Shown piece by piece: positions 1 through 9,515 of a stretch of 64,000 nt of DNA. The notes beneath the pieces are model-generated. The model ran no database searches. It was not told the origin of the DNA and was given only the letters and a program-made list of their open reading frames with translations. Position 1 is the stretch's first letter. Every line of letters begins with the position of its first letter. The position numbers and the translations under genes were made by a program. This DNA is from Rhodopirellula baltica (GTDB lineage: Bacteria > Planctomycetota > Planctomycetia > Pirellulales > Pirellulaceae), in the NCBI GenBank assembly GCA_002901265.1, contig PPHI01000024.1, positions 62,001-126,000 of the forward strand. The letters are read 5' to 3'.

Positions 1-3000
1 TTCGACAACGTCGGCCAAGCACCAGCTCATTCGGCTGGACTCGGTTTGTTTGACGTATTCGAGATCCTGGTCGCCGGTGATCAACATCGGCGTCATCACG
101 ATCAACAGTTCGTTACGGGCTTCCGATTCATAGTCGTACTTGAACAGGTTGCCCAAGATTGGGATGTTCGACAGGTACGGCATACGTCGGCTTTGGTTGG
201 CACGTGATTTTTGGATCAATCCGCCGACGATGACGGTTTGGCCGCTGTAAACCGACAAGGTGACTTGTGCGGTCGTGTTGATGATGTCTTCGATCAAGAC
301 CGTTTCACCTTCGACACCCGTTGGTACCAGGGTCCCGGTGCCTTGATCGCGGTCCGAACGAGTGATGTCCAAGTTCAGTGCGATCGTCCCGTCACGTCCG
401 ATCCGTGGCAAGATATCCATGATCAAGCCGACTTGGATGTCTTGAATCTGGGGCGAGATCACACCGTTGCCAGAGACCGTGTTGCCGCGGAATCGGGCGA
501 TCTCACGACCGACTTCGATGCGGGCGTTGGTGTTGTCAGCGGTCATCAGTTTGGGTGTGCTGATGATCTGTGCTCGTCCGGCGTCTTGCAACGTTCGGAA
601 CAGCAAGCTGACCGATTCGCTGGCCGCGTTGAGGACAAAACCGCCGTATCCGATCGATGGGTTCGTTTGGCCCAGTCCGAATGTCGACACCGCACCACCG
701 ACAACGTCTTCGCGGTTCAGGTCGTTGACGTTGGCGACACCGGCGTTGTTGAAGTTAAACCCGGAAGCCCCCGTCGCTCGTGTGCCAAACGTGTCCGCGA
801 CGGCTTGGTCACGGCTGAAGGCTAGCGAGTCTTGTAGGCCCAGTTCGGTACCGATTTCGAATTGGTCATTCAACGAAACCTCTGCCAAGACAACTTTGAT
901 CAACACCATTGGGCGTCGTCGGTCCAAGCGGTCGATCAGGGCACGGACTTCTTCATAGAGTCGTGGCGACACGCTCAACAGGATGCTGTTGGAGTATTCT
1001 TCCGCCACTGCGATGATGTCACGATCGAGCAAGTCATAAGCACTGAGGCCCTGTTGGAATTGCTGGATCTGGGTTTGTGATTGCAACCGCGAGCTGACGT
1101 AGCTGGTGATCGCGTTGGCGACGTCGGCGGCGTTGTTGTTTTTCAACCAGATGACTTCGGTGATCCGTTCGGCAAAGCCTTCGCTGTCCAGACGGATCAG
1201 GATGCTTTCGACGACTTCCAAGTCCGACGCCGAACCGCTGGCAACGATGCTGTTGGTACGGATGTCCGTCGAAAATCGAAGCGGTACAAGCGAGCTTTCG
1301 GTGGCTGCGGTTGACGATGGCAAACCGGCCAGGTTGGCCCCACCCACACCCGTTCCGCCGGTGGCGGCTTCGGATCCGAACAGTTGCTCGAGTGCGGCGG
1401 TCAATTGCGTCGCATCGCCATTTTCGACCGTAAACACCTTCACCAGCGAATCGATGCCAGGGGCACGGTCCAATTGGCGAATCAGTTCGGCGATCAAAGG
1501 CATACTGGTCGAAGGTGCACGGACGACGATCGAGTTGCCGGTTGACTCGGCAGAGATCGTTGCACCGGAGAGGATGCCCGATTCGACGATCCGTTTTTCT
1601 TCGCTGTCGACCGAGACGATCGTCAGCGATGCCGATGGCGCGGTCGCATCTTCGCTGGCCGTCAAGTCGCCGCCGGAAAACGCGTCCTGCAAGGTCGTCG
1701 CCAAGTCTTCGGCGATCGCGTTTTGCAATTGGAACACTCGCAGTTCCATTTTCGCACTTGTCTTTTCGACGTCCAGTTCGTTGATCAGGCGTGTGACCTC
1801 GGTCATATCACGAGGCGAAGCGCTGACGATCAGCGAGTTGGTGCGATAATCTGCCGAGACGCGAACCCGAGTACCAAGACCGGGACGTTGATCTTCTTCC
1901 GAACCCGGACGCTCGACAAAGAATCCGCGAATCGTTTCTTCGGCGTCGACTGCGGATGCATTTTGCAATCGGAACACGCGAAGTCGGCTTCGCGGGTCAA
2001 CCGGAAGATCGATCTTTGCGATCAACTCTTCCAGCGACGCGATCGCTTCGGTGCGTCCGATCAACAACAGTGCGTTGGGGCTATCCAGCGACGTGATGCT
2101 GACGTCCCCTTGGCGGCTTGACAGTACGTCATCGTAGAGCTGTGACAACAACTCCGAGACCGCATTGGCATCGGCATGTTCCAGCGTAACGATCTTTGAA
2201 TCGGGCTGGGTCAATTCGGCTTTGGATTCGATTTCTTTGATCAAGTCCATCACACGCTGTACGTCCCGTGTGGTGCCTTTGACGATGATTTGGCCCAGTT
2301 CCGGGACGTATTCGATTTGAACGTCGCCCAAAGGTCCGGCCGGTTCATCGCCAGCTTCGCCCATCACCTCGCCGGCTGGCGGCGTGGTGTCGGCCGACTG
2401 GTCGGCTTGCAAAACCGCGTTTTGGAAAATGCTTTGCGGGGCGGCCGGAAGCGGATCGTTGCGAAGTGCCTTCAGCAGACGCATCGTCCGTTGAACCGGC
2501 GCCATTTCGGCGTTTTCCAACCGATGGACTTTCGTGACATCGTCATAGCGGTTGGGCACACGGTCGAGTGCACGGATCATTTTTTCCCAACCCGGGATGA
2601 CCGGATCGGGAGCGTGCACGGTGATGAAATTTTGACGGCGGTCGACTTGGACCATCGTGCCACGCATCGGCGAGACGTTCATTTGGAACGTGACTTCGTT
2701 GCCGTTGTTGCGGGTGGTCATCGGGATGTCGCTGCCGGCGGCCTGTTTCAGGTCGCGTTCGAACTCGCGCCAGGAAATGTTTTCCAGACGCATCGAGAGC
2801 GGTGCGGCAACCGATGACGAGGTTTGGCGAATCGCCCCGGCAACCATGGTTTGGACTTGCCCTGCGATCGTTGCTTGCGTGCTGGGCGGTGCCATCACGA
2901 CCAGCTGGCTGTTCTTTGGATCAGGGGCGATAGTCACGCCCGGCAGATCTTGGAACCGCATGTTGAGTGCGGTCGCGATCGATTCGACGTGCTGGGCGGG

Positions 3001-3375
3001 AACCGCGAGCTTGCGAAGCTGTGGGGCCTGGTTGGGACCAGCCAGTGCCGCTTGGGCCTGGGGCGAAACCACGCGTGCCGATACGGGATCGGCGTTGACC
3101 CCGGTACTGGCAGCTGCGGGCATGCGGAACGAAGCCGCTTGGCCGGGCACCTGCTGCGAAGGGTTGGCGGATGGGTATGTCGCTTGCGGACGATAGGTCT
3201 GACCGATCGCCGTCGGACCGCAACAGGCGGCAACCACAATCGTACTGATCTTCGCAACAACGAACGTTCTCGCCCGGTCGGTTACCGGGCAGATAAGCTG
3301 TCGCAGTCGGCTGCGACAGTCATCGGAGATCGCGTTTGGGTGCACGGGTAACACCTTTAGTTCATCTGGGTACAT
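1..3375 (-). CDS. Secretin (GspD/PilQ-type outer-membrane channel), C-terminus beyond window
   Basis: The reverse strand is open from 3375 to the window edge (1125 codons, no stop). The N-terminal part has a hydrophobic export segment at about residues 38-60, then a Gln/Ala/Pro-rich stretch and several secretin_N-like repeats. The part encoded by about 1-900 is a classic secretin barrel: it reads SGQTVIVGGLI, then MPYLSNIPILGNLF, then NELLIVMTPMLI, matching the conserved VPxLxxIPxLGxLF region of type II/IV secretins. Such proteins form the outer-membrane gate of secretion or pilus machines. No other secretion component is in view, so the system served is unknown. The start is uncertain: ATG 3375 leaves about 37 residues before the hydrophobic segment, and in-frame ATGs also exist upstream (for example 3417). 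The gene is divergent from guanine deaminase. Confidence 0.9.
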   Translation of the reverse strand, partial: MYPDELKVLPVHPNAISDDCRSRLRQLICPVTDRARTFVVAKISTIVVAACCGPTAIGQTYRPQATYPSANPSQQVPGQAASFRMPAAASTGVNADPVSARVVSPQAQAALAGPNQAPQLRKLAVPAQHVESIATALNMRFQDLPGVTIAPDPKNSQLVVMAPPSTQATIAGQVQTMVAGAIRQTSSSVAAPLSMRLENISWREFERDLKQAAGSDIPMTTRNNGNEVTFQMNVSPMRGTMVQVDRRQNFITVHAPDPVIPGWEKMIRALDRVPNRYDDVTKVHRLENAEMAPVQRTMRLLKALRNDPLPAAPQSIFQNAVLQADQSADTTPPAGEVMGEAGDEPAGPLGDVQIEYVPELGQIIVKGTTRDVQRVMDLIKEIESKAELTQPDSKIVTLEHADANAVSELLSQLYDDVLSSRQGDVSITSLDSPNALLLIGRTEAIASLEELIAKIDLPVDPRSRLRVFRLQNASAVDAEETIRGFFVERPGSEEDQRPGLGTRVRVSADYRTNSLIVSASPRDMTEVTRLINELDVEKTSAKMELRVFQLQNAIAEDLATTLQDAFSGGDLTASEDATAPSASLTIVSVDSEEKRIVESGILSGATISAESTGNSIVVRAPSTSMPLIAELIRQLDRAPGIDSLVKVFTVENGDATQLTAALEQLFGSEAATGGTGVGGANLAGLPSSTAATESSLVPLRFSTDIRTNSIVASGSASDLEVVESILIRLDSEGFAERITEVIWLKNNNAADVANAITSYVSSRLQSQTQIQQFQQGLSAYDLLDRDIIAVAEEYSNSILLSVSPRLYEEVRALIDRLDRRRPMVLIKVVLAEVSLNDQFEIGTELGLQDSLAFSRDQAVADTFGTRATGASGFNFNNAGVANVNDLNREDVVGGAVSTFGLGQTNPSIGYGGFVLNAASESVSLLFRTLQDAGRAQIISTPKLMTADNTNARIEVGREIARFRGNTVSGNGVISPQIQDIQVGLIMDILPRIGRDGTIALNLDITRSDRDQGTGTLVPTGVEGETVLIEDIINTTAQVTLSVYSGQTVIVGGLIQKSRANQSRRMPYLSNIPILGNLFKYDYESEARNELLIVMTPMLITGDQDLEYVKQTESSRMSWCLADVVE

Positions 3376-3752
3376 TTCGACGATTTGCGGAGCTCCAAGA
3401 GCGCTTCCTCCGCCCATCAGGACAGATCGTCGTTGCCCTTGCATTCGCTACAGTCAAACTGACCTCGATAGTGGGACGCGATCGTCTAATCAGGCATCAT
3501 TCGCATAATGCGTACCGACCACAAAGCTTCGGTAGGATAGGAAAACTGTGACGGCATGTTATGGTTTTGGTGTCGTTAAAGTTTGCCTGACGGTCGAGGT
3601 CGGTTCGGCAACGTCCGATAGCGAGAGGATGTTGCAAGTCCGTGTTCATCAATCGGACGGATCGACTTGGTCTGGGCATGCAACGGCCTGTCGTGAAACC
3701 GCGCTCGCGAAATCACCACAGATCGCAACTCTCGATCTCCAACGGCTAAATC
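3376..3752. other. Divergent intergenic region, no gene recognised
   Basis: This 377-base gap separates the divergent secretin and guanine deaminase genes and must hold both promoters. I see no credible coding region. The reading frames that cross it are short and have no family resemblance. A near-palindrome (CGCATAATGCG) lies at about 3500. No confident promoter or riboswitch could be assigned by eye. Confidence 0.4.
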
Positions 3753-5066
3753 ATGGCAACCATCGGCGGACAGATCCTTTGCCAAGCTCCCGACCGGTCG
3801 AGCTCGATCCGGGAAGGCGTTGTGCGGATCGAAGACGATCGAATCGTTGAAGTCAGCTTTGAAGCGATTTCGGGCTCGGTCGATTGGGGCGATGCCGAGA
3901 CGTTTATCACGCCTGGGTTCATCGATACTCATCTTCACCTGCCACAATTCGATTCCATTGGTGCGTTTGGGATGCCACTTTTGGATTGGCTTTCCGAAGT
4001 CATCTTTCCTGCGGAAGAAAATTGGAATGACATGGACTACGCGCGGTCGATGATCGCTCGCGTAATCGACCAGTGCTTGTCGGTGGGTACGACAGGGATT
4101 TGTGCGTACGCCACGTCGTCATACGATGCAACGATTACCGCGCTGGACATGTTTCAACGCGTCGGACTGCGAGGGGTGATCGGGCAAGCGATGATGGATC
4201 GCGCCGCACCGATGTCGCTGACGGTGCCAACGGAGCAGTTAATAGAGCAGGTCGAAGCAGCGCTTCAGCAATTTCCGCCGACAGGGCGCATGGCAACTGC
4301 GGTCACACCACGGTTCGCTCTATCGTGCACCGAGTCGGCTTTGTTGGCGGCCGCTGATTTGGCCCGTCGCTTCGACGCGATGATTCAAACCCACCTCGCC
4401 GAGACAAGACGGGAATGCGAAGTCGTCTCCAAACATTTTGACGGAATGCCTTACGTCGACGTCTATGACAAGATGGGACTGGTGACCGAACGCAGTGTCT
4501 TCGGTCACGGTATTTATCTGGACGATCTTTCGGTGGCTCGGCTGGTGCAAGCCGGATCCGTGATCGCGCATTGCCCCACCGCGAATTCGTTTTTGGGCAG
4601 CGGAACGATGAACCGCAACGATCATTTAGCACACGGTGTTCGCCTTTCGCTGGGCAGCGACGTTGGCGCCGGTTTTGAACGCAGCATGGTCCGAGTCGGA
4701 CGGGCGATGATTGAAGCGGCGATCGCAAAGCAGTTTCAGTCTGACGCGTTTCGCCGCACCGGGATGATCGATTACGCAAAAGTACCGACGGCACCACAGG
4801 CGTGGTATCAAATTACAGCGGGGAACGCGGAAGCCGTTCGCTGGAAAGACGGCGGGCGGATCGAAGTCGGGCAGCCGGCGGATCTTGTGATCGTCCAGCC
4901 CGACGTGCCTTGGCGATTAGCACGTTGTCCGCTGTCAACGCTGATGTATTCCTGGGACGATCGCTGGGTTCGGCATACAATCGTCAACGGACGACACTAC
5001 ACAATTGGCCCAAATGGGGCCGGCGTTCGCACGGAAAAGGGCGAATCACTCGGAGCCGTACGTTAA
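3753..5066 (+). CDS. guaD: Guanine deaminase (amidohydrolase family)
   Basis: Predicted 437-residue cytosolic zinc amidohydrolase that converts guanine to xanthine and ammonia. The metal-binding HxH occurs as FIDTHLHLPQ (His60, His62). Further family motifs are QTHLAET, the HGIYL segment, AHCPTANSFLGSG and LGSDVGAG, all in the expected order and characteristic of GuaD rather than of generic chlorohydrolases. Length agrees with the family (about 430-450). The ATG start gives an N-terminal beta-sheet domain of normal size. The stop codon overlaps the start of the DNA polymerase IV gene by one base (TAATG), so the two are almost certainly co-transcribed and translationally coupled. No purine transporter or xanthine dehydrogenase is nearby. 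Confidence 0.92.
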   Translation: MATIGGQILCQAPDRSSSIREGVVRIEDDRIVEVSFEAISGSVDWGDAETFITPGFIDTHLHLPQFDSIGAFGMPLLDWLSEVIFPAEENWNDMDYARSMIARVIDQCLSVGTTGICAYATSSYDATITALDMFQRVGLRGVIGQAMMDRAAPMSLTVPTEQLIEQVEAALQQFPPTGRMATAVTPRFALSCTESALLAAADLARRFDAMIQTHLAETRRECEVVSKHFDGMPYVDVYDKMGLVTERSVFGHGIYLDDLSVARLVQAGSVIAHCPTANSFLGSGTMNRNDHLAHGVRLSLGSDVGAGFERSMVRVGRAMIEAAIAKQFQSDAFRRTGMIDYAKVPTAPQAWYQITAGNAEAVRWKDGGRIEVGQPADLVIVQPDVPWRLARCPLSTLMYSWDDRWVRHTIVNGRHYTIGPNGAGVRTEKGESLGAVR

Positions 5067-6244
5067 TGATCCTGCACATCGACATGGACGCGTTTTATGC
5101 CTCGATTGAGCAGCGTGACCATCCGGAGTATCGCGGCAAGCCGGTGATCGTCGGTGGCGGAAATGGACGTGGTGTGGTTTCGGCGGCTAGCTACGAAGCT
5201 CGTGAATACGGCGTACACAGTGCAATGCCTGGTCGTCGTGCCGGACAACTTTGTCCGCATGGGATCTTTGTCAAAGGCAGGCATTCACACTACGCGGCCG
5301 TCGGTCGGCAAGTCCGTGAGATTTTTTCACGGTACACGCCCTTGGTCCAACCATTGTCGCTTGACGAAGCGTTTTTGGATGTGTCGGGGACTTTGCGGTT
5401 ATTCGGTGATGCGGAAACCATCGGACGTCGCATCAAAGCAGAAATTGCCGAAGAACTGGAATTGCCGGCGAGCGTTGGTGTCGCGCCGCGAAAGTTCATT
5501 GCCAAGATCGCCAGTGACATTGACAAGCCGAACGGGTTTGTTGTCGTCCGCGAAGACGAGATCCATTCGTTCCTCGACCCGCTGCCTGTCGAACGAGTGT
5601 GGGGTGTGGGGAAGGTCGGCGCCCGTCGGTTGCATCAATTGGGGTTTCGTACGATCGCCGACATCCGACGGTACGACGAGTCGCTGCTAAAGTCGAAGCT
5701 TGGGGCTTGGGGGGCACACCTGTGGCGGTTGGCCAACGGGATTGACGAGCGTGAAGTCATCCCAGACAGAAATGCGAAACAGATCAGCCACGAGCGGACG
5801 TTCTCCGAAGACCAATCGGATTTTGAATTCCTGCACTCGGTCGTTTGCTTCTTGTGCGAGCAAACCGCGATGAGGCTGCGACGCCACGGCCGCAAAGCGA
5901 AGTCGGTTGGTCTAAAATACCGCCGGGAAGACTTTCGTACCTTTTCCAAGTCAAAGGTCTTGGAAACGCCAACCGACGAAACGGCAGTGATCATTCGCGT
6001 CGCGACCGAGTTGTTGGCAACGATGCGTCAAACGGAGCCTCGCCCTGTCCGATTGATCGGAGTATCGCTCTCCGCGCTGGTGGGGGCGGATGCCCCGACA
6101 CAGATGTCGCTGTTTGATGATCCCGGGTATGTACAAGCCGAACGCCGAGTCGATCGCGTGATGGATCAACTTGCCGACCGATTGGGCGATAGCCGGATTT
6201 ACCGCGCCGGCAGCCATGATTGGCGTAAACGTCCACGGGAATAA
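5066..6244 (+). CDS. dinB: DNA polymerase IV (Y-family translesion polymerase)
   Basis: Predicted 392-residue Y-family polymerase for error-prone bypass of DNA lesions. The product begins with the signature HIDMDAFYASIEQ; catalytic acidic residues are Asp6/Asp8 and the Asp100-Glu101 pair in SLDEAFLDVS. A helix-hairpin-helix-like segment (VWGVGKVGARRL) and a little-finger domain follow. The reading frame is open upstream as far as 4802, but the polymerase fold starts at the ATG at 5066, which overlaps the guaD stop by one base, so that start was chosen. The C-terminus (MSLFDDP) resembles a beta-clamp-binding tail, as in other DinB proteins. No LexA-type operator was recognised; expression is probably driven from the guaD promoter. 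Confidence 0.93.
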   Translation: MILHIDMDAFYASIEQRDHPEYRGKPVIVGGGNGRGVVSAASYEAREYGVHSAMPGRRAGQLCPHGIFVKGRHSHYAAVGRQVREIFSRYTPLVQPLSLDEAFLDVSGTLRLFGDAETIGRRIKAEIAEELELPASVGVAPRKFIAKIASDIDKPNGFVVVREDEIHSFLDPLPVERVWGVGKVGARRLHQLGFRTIADIRRYDESLLKSKLGAWGAHLWRLANGIDEREVIPDRNAKQISHERTFSEDQSDFEFLHSVVCFLCEQTAMRLRRHGRKAKSVGLKYRREDFRTFSKSKVLETPTDETAVIIRVATELLATMRQTEPRPVRLIGVSLSALVGADAPTQMSLFDDPGYVQAERRVDRVMDQLADRLGDSRIYRAGSHDWRKRPRE

Positions 6245-6354
6245 GGCCGCGAAATACTCACTGGCCTGACATTTGCTCTCCAATGTGTCTATGTCGGGAT
6301 AAGATCCCCCCATCCATTACACCAACGAACCTCACGCGAGACCTAATTAACTCC

Positions 6355-7197
6355 ATGACTTCGATTGAAACGCTGGCAACCGACCTCGATGGAACTCTCA
6401 TCCCGCTCGACGATTCACCATGCTATGCCGAGGCTCTGCGGTCGCTGAAGCTATACGTCCAAGAACACCAGCTGCAATTGCTTTTCATTAGCGGACGGTC
6501 CTGGCAATTGATCCGAAATGCGATCGAAGAGGTCGACTTGCCGTGGCCGGATGCCGCGATTTGCGATGTTGGAACTTCGATCTTTGTCGCTTCTGATACT
6601 CGGACTTCGGCTGGTGCGACGGACCGGCGTGACTACTCCCATTCCGAAGACTATGCGGACTGTTTGCGGAACATTCTGTCCGGCTGGAAAGCGGAAGACA
6701 TCCTGCGTCAGATCGACGAACTGGACACGGCGCTGTGGCCACAACCGGATGATTGCCAGTCAGAGTTCAAGATCAGTTTTTTCTTTGAACTTGATCAACA
6801 GGATTCGGTGTGCGGCAAAGTCCAGGCTTGGATCGATGCGAACCAAGCGCCGGTGTCGATCGTCGTCAGTCGCCAAATCGACGGGCCACTCGGATTGATC
6901 GACGTGTTGCCGAAAGGGGTTCACAAAGGCTTCGCTCTGAAGTGGTGGCTGGAACACCACGACATTCCGCTGCAGGGCGCCGTCTATTGTGGCGATTCCG
7001 GAAACGATTCCGCCGCGATGGCCTGTGGTGTGAACGGAGTCGTCGTCGGTAACGCGGATCAGCACTTGCGATCGGCGATGGAAGCAGAGCATCCCGACAA
7101 CGTTTATTTCGCCGAATCAAAGGCGACCGCCGGTGTGCTCGAAGGATTAATCCATTTTCATCAGGCGAGCGACGTTCGGCACAGTGAAGTTCGCTAG
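6355..7197 (+). CDS. HAD-IIB phosphatase, sucrose-phosphate-phosphatase-like
   Basis: Predicted 280-residue cytosolic HAD phosphatase. Motif I is DLDGT (Asp10 nucleophile, Asp12 acid/base), motif II is the ISGR segment, and motif IV is GDSGNDSAAM, which matches the sucrose-6-phosphate phosphatase / mannosylfructose-phosphate phosphatase subgroup with its C2-type cap. Family members remove phosphate from newly made sucrose-type disaccharides, often as compatible solutes. The ATG at 6355 places motif I close to the N-terminus as in the family; an upstream in-frame start at 6283 would add 24 residues of no clear character. The next gene encodes a GH32-like protein, which supports a link to fructose-containing sugars. 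No sucrose-phosphate synthase is in the window, so the substrate is not certain. Confidence 0.75.
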   Translation: MTSIETLATDLDGTLIPLDDSPCYAEALRSLKLYVQEHQLQLLFISGRSWQLIRNAIEEVDLPWPDAAICDVGTSIFVASDTRTSAGATDRRDYSHSEDYADCLRNILSGWKAEDILRQIDELDTALWPQPDDCQSEFKISFFFELDQQDSVCGKVQAWIDANQAPVSIVVSRQIDGPLGLIDVLPKGVHKGFALKWWLEHHDIPLQGAVYCGDSGNDSAAMACGVNGVVVGNADQHLRSAMEAEHPDNVYFAESKATAGVLEGLIHFHQASDVRHSEVR

Positions 7198-7288
7198 TCG
7201 CTTGCAGCGTTCCACTGATACTTCCGGCGTGGTTTTCGAACTCACGTTTCCGCACTGATTCGCCTCGATTCCTTTCTAGATTCAATCC

Positions 7289-8854
7289 ATGTACAGCGAA
7301 ACGACCGGTAGCCGTAAGACACTCGGTGATGTTGACATTATCTATCACCAAGGGATCTACCATCTCTTTCACTTGGTGTTGCCCAATCACGACTACATTG
7401 CGCACGCGGTCAGTAATGATTGTTTCCATTGGCGGCGTGTCGAAAACGCCCTGCATATCGGTGATCCCGGAAGCTGGGATGATTCGATGTTGTGGACGAT
7501 GCACGTTGGAAAAGACCCGCATAATCCAGGCAAATGGAGGATGTTCTACACGGGGTTGTCACGTCGCGACCACGGTTTGAAACAGCGGATCGGTATGGCG
7601 ACGAGCGACAATTTGTATGAATGGAAAAAGTCCGGCGTGAACTGGGTCGACCGACGCTCGCAGCTTCCCTACGAATTGCCCGGCCGTCCGCCTCAGCCGC
7701 CTTACGAATATGACGAGCTAAGCACTTATCCGATCGGTCCCGATTCGCTGTATTACGAATCGTCGGTCGACGAGGGCCGGCACTGGGTGTCCTGGCGTGA
7801 TCCGTTTTACTACCGTGAGCACGGCCGCGGCTGGTTGTTGTGTGCCGGTCGTATCAAAGATGGTCCGATCGTTCGTCGCGGTTGTGTTGCCGTCATGGAA
7901 GAAACGTCGCCGAACCAATTCAGCCCTCGTCCGCCGTTGCACCACCCCGGACTTTACGATGATATCGAAGTCCCTAATCTGTTGCGTCTTAAAGATGAGT
8001 ATTACTTGATTGGCAGTATTCGCGAGGACGCCAAGATCAGGTACTGGCATACGTCGAACATCGGGAAACCGTGGCGGAGCTACGATGACAACGTCTTGAT
8101 GGCTTCGGGGAACTACGCCGGTCGGATATGCCATGACGACAAGGGCGTCCTACTTTGGTGTTTTTACACTCCCGGGCGCGATGGTGCCGATCGCACGGTG
8201 CAGAATCTGATGCCGCCGCCTAAACGCTTGGTCTGCGCCGACAACGGGCGACTGCGAGTACAGTCATACGAAGGGTTTAACGAACGTGTTACTTCAACGA
8301 TGACGACCGATCAGCTGTCACCGATGAAGCCGGCGCGCCCGGGGGATCAAGTGGTTTATGGCGATTGCAAAACGACCATTAACAGTTCAACAGGATTCCA
8401 GGCGTTTCTTTTCGAACACGATGTAGACTGTTTTCGGTTGTCGGCACAGATCAAGATGATCGACCAAGGCAAGTGTGGACTGGTCTTTCGAATTAATCGG
8501 GCCACCCACGATGGATATTACCTGTCGTTGGACCTAACGAAAGGAGTCGCCCAACTGCGATCGTGGGGGACAGGAGCGGAAAATGTCGGCGAAACCATGA
8601 TGCAGTTCAAAACACTGCAAGGTGGCTATTGGTACAACCCGATCGCCGGAACCGCACAGTTGCAGCTAATCGCTCATGGCAGCTACATCGAATTGTCGAT
8701 TGACGACCGAGTGATACTGTCGCTCGCCAACCAGGATTTTGATCGCGGTGCGGTCGGGATCTACGCTGAAAGTACCAAGTTGGAGGTCTGCGACTTGGTT
8801 TTGGAACGCTTGGCTTGGCCGATGCAGTCCGATGAGCACCTCACCGTCGGGTAG
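7289..8854 (+). CDS. GH32/GH43-like five-bladed beta-propeller glycosidase homologue
   Basis: Predicted 521-residue protein without a signal peptide. Residues about 14-300 show a five-bladed propeller pattern like invertases and levanases: a first-blade segment GDVDIIYHQGIYHLFH with Asp14/Asp16 at the nucleophile position, the WRDPF motif (Arg170-Asp171) matching the family RDP, and DIEVPNLL (Glu227) matching the acid/base EC motif. Residues about 330-510 look like the C-terminal beta-sandwich of GH32. The canonical WMNDPNG box is not intact, so activity on sucrose or fructan is inferred only. It lies 91 bases after the sucrose-phosphate-phosphatase-like gene on the same strand. It could equally be a divergent GH43/GH68 relative. 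Confidence 0.7.
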   Translation: MYSETTGSRKTLGDVDIIYHQGIYHLFHLVLPNHDYIAHAVSNDCFHWRRVENALHIGDPGSWDDSMLWTMHVGKDPHNPGKWRMFYTGLSRRDHGLKQRIGMATSDNLYEWKKSGVNWVDRRSQLPYELPGRPPQPPYEYDELSTYPIGPDSLYYESSVDEGRHWVSWRDPFYYREHGRGWLLCAGRIKDGPIVRRGCVAVMEETSPNQFSPRPPLHHPGLYDDIEVPNLLRLKDEYYLIGSIREDAKIRYWHTSNIGKPWRSYDDNVLMASGNYAGRICHDDKGVLLWCFYTPGRDGADRTVQNLMPPPKRLVCADNGRLRVQSYEGFNERVTSTMTTDQLSPMKPARPGDQVVYGDCKTTINSSTGFQAFLFEHDVDCFRLSAQIKMIDQGKCGLVFRINRATHDGYYLSLDLTKGVAQLRSWGTGAENVGETMMQFKTLQGGYWYNPIAGTAQLQLIAHGSYIELSIDDRVILSLANQDFDRGAVGIYAESTKLEVCDLVLERLAWPMQSDEHLTVG

Positions 8855-8869
8855 CGTCTTTCAGTTTTA

Positions 8870-9070
8870 CTATCGCGTTAGCCAGACACTGACAGCAATA
8901 AACAGTGTCATGATCGCAAGTACCAATAGATACGACCAACCCACAATCGCGAACGGTGCCGCCGGCTTACGTTCCTCCAACGGATGGTCATCCGGATTGG
9001 TGTGGCGTGAATCGGTTCGCAGTGGGCTCTTATGCAGTGGGTTCTTATGTTGTGTGATGGACTCGCTCAT
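8870..9070 (-). CDS. Small single-pass membrane protein, unknown function
   Basis: Predicted 66-residue protein with a polar, His/Lys/Pro-rich N-terminal half and one C-terminal transmembrane helix (about residues 42-64, GWSYLLVLAIMTLFIAVSVW). The ATG at 9070 is preceded by GGGAG at good spacing, which is a better ribosome-binding site than most genes here have and argues that this is a real gene; the frame remains open to an ATG at 9097. It converges with the GH32-like gene, with 15 bases between stops. I do not recognise a family. The layout (cytosolic tail plus tail anchor) is seen in small accessory subunits of membrane complexes, but nothing nearby supports a particular one. Confidence 0.55.
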   Translation of the reverse strand: MSESITQHKNPLHKSPLRTDSRHTNPDDHPLEERKPAAPFAIVGWSYLLVLAIMTLFIAVSVWLTR

Positions 9071-9515
9071 TGGGTTCTCCCGTAGGTTTGAATTCACCTG
9101 TCAGCACTTCGAGTGGATTTCGCTAGGCTGAGTGGCAATTTGGGGTCTGAAAATCGGATCGAAAGCCGATCCGGTAGAGCCACTGTCTCGCATCAGTCAT
9201 GCCAAAAAGTGCTCTCTTGGGGTGATTACCTCTTTCTGCCGTCCGGCGAACTGCACCCGGATGCAAATCGTCCATGCCGGTTGGTCAGCGATCAATTGTC
9301 GCATTGGGACTTCTATGATTGTTGTGTTTTCGAGCGATCATCGTTCTGGCGTGGTCTGCCAGCGACGGTAATCAGCCCAGATCGATTCGGAAAAAACGAA
9401 CTTTCGGTTGGCATAGTTGTTGCGTTGCAGTGGTCCCGTTCACCGGTTTTCGCGAATCGCGAACAACAAACAACAGCGGTGACAAACTGTGCTTCACATT
9501 CGAAAGGCGCAAAAC
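9071..9515. other. Intergenic region with a short hairpin
   Basis: This gap lies between the divergent small membrane protein and the four-helix-bundle protein. It contains a perfect 7-base stem (CGGATCG/CGATCCG, 9155-9173, 5-base loop) without a T-run. Several short reading frames cross it but none has coding character. It should hold promoters for both flanking genes. Confidence 0.4.

Noticed and set aside
211-3351. Several plus-strand reading frames of 70-250 codons
   Set aside because: They are antisense to the secretin, whose reverse-strand frame is continuous and has clear family motifs.
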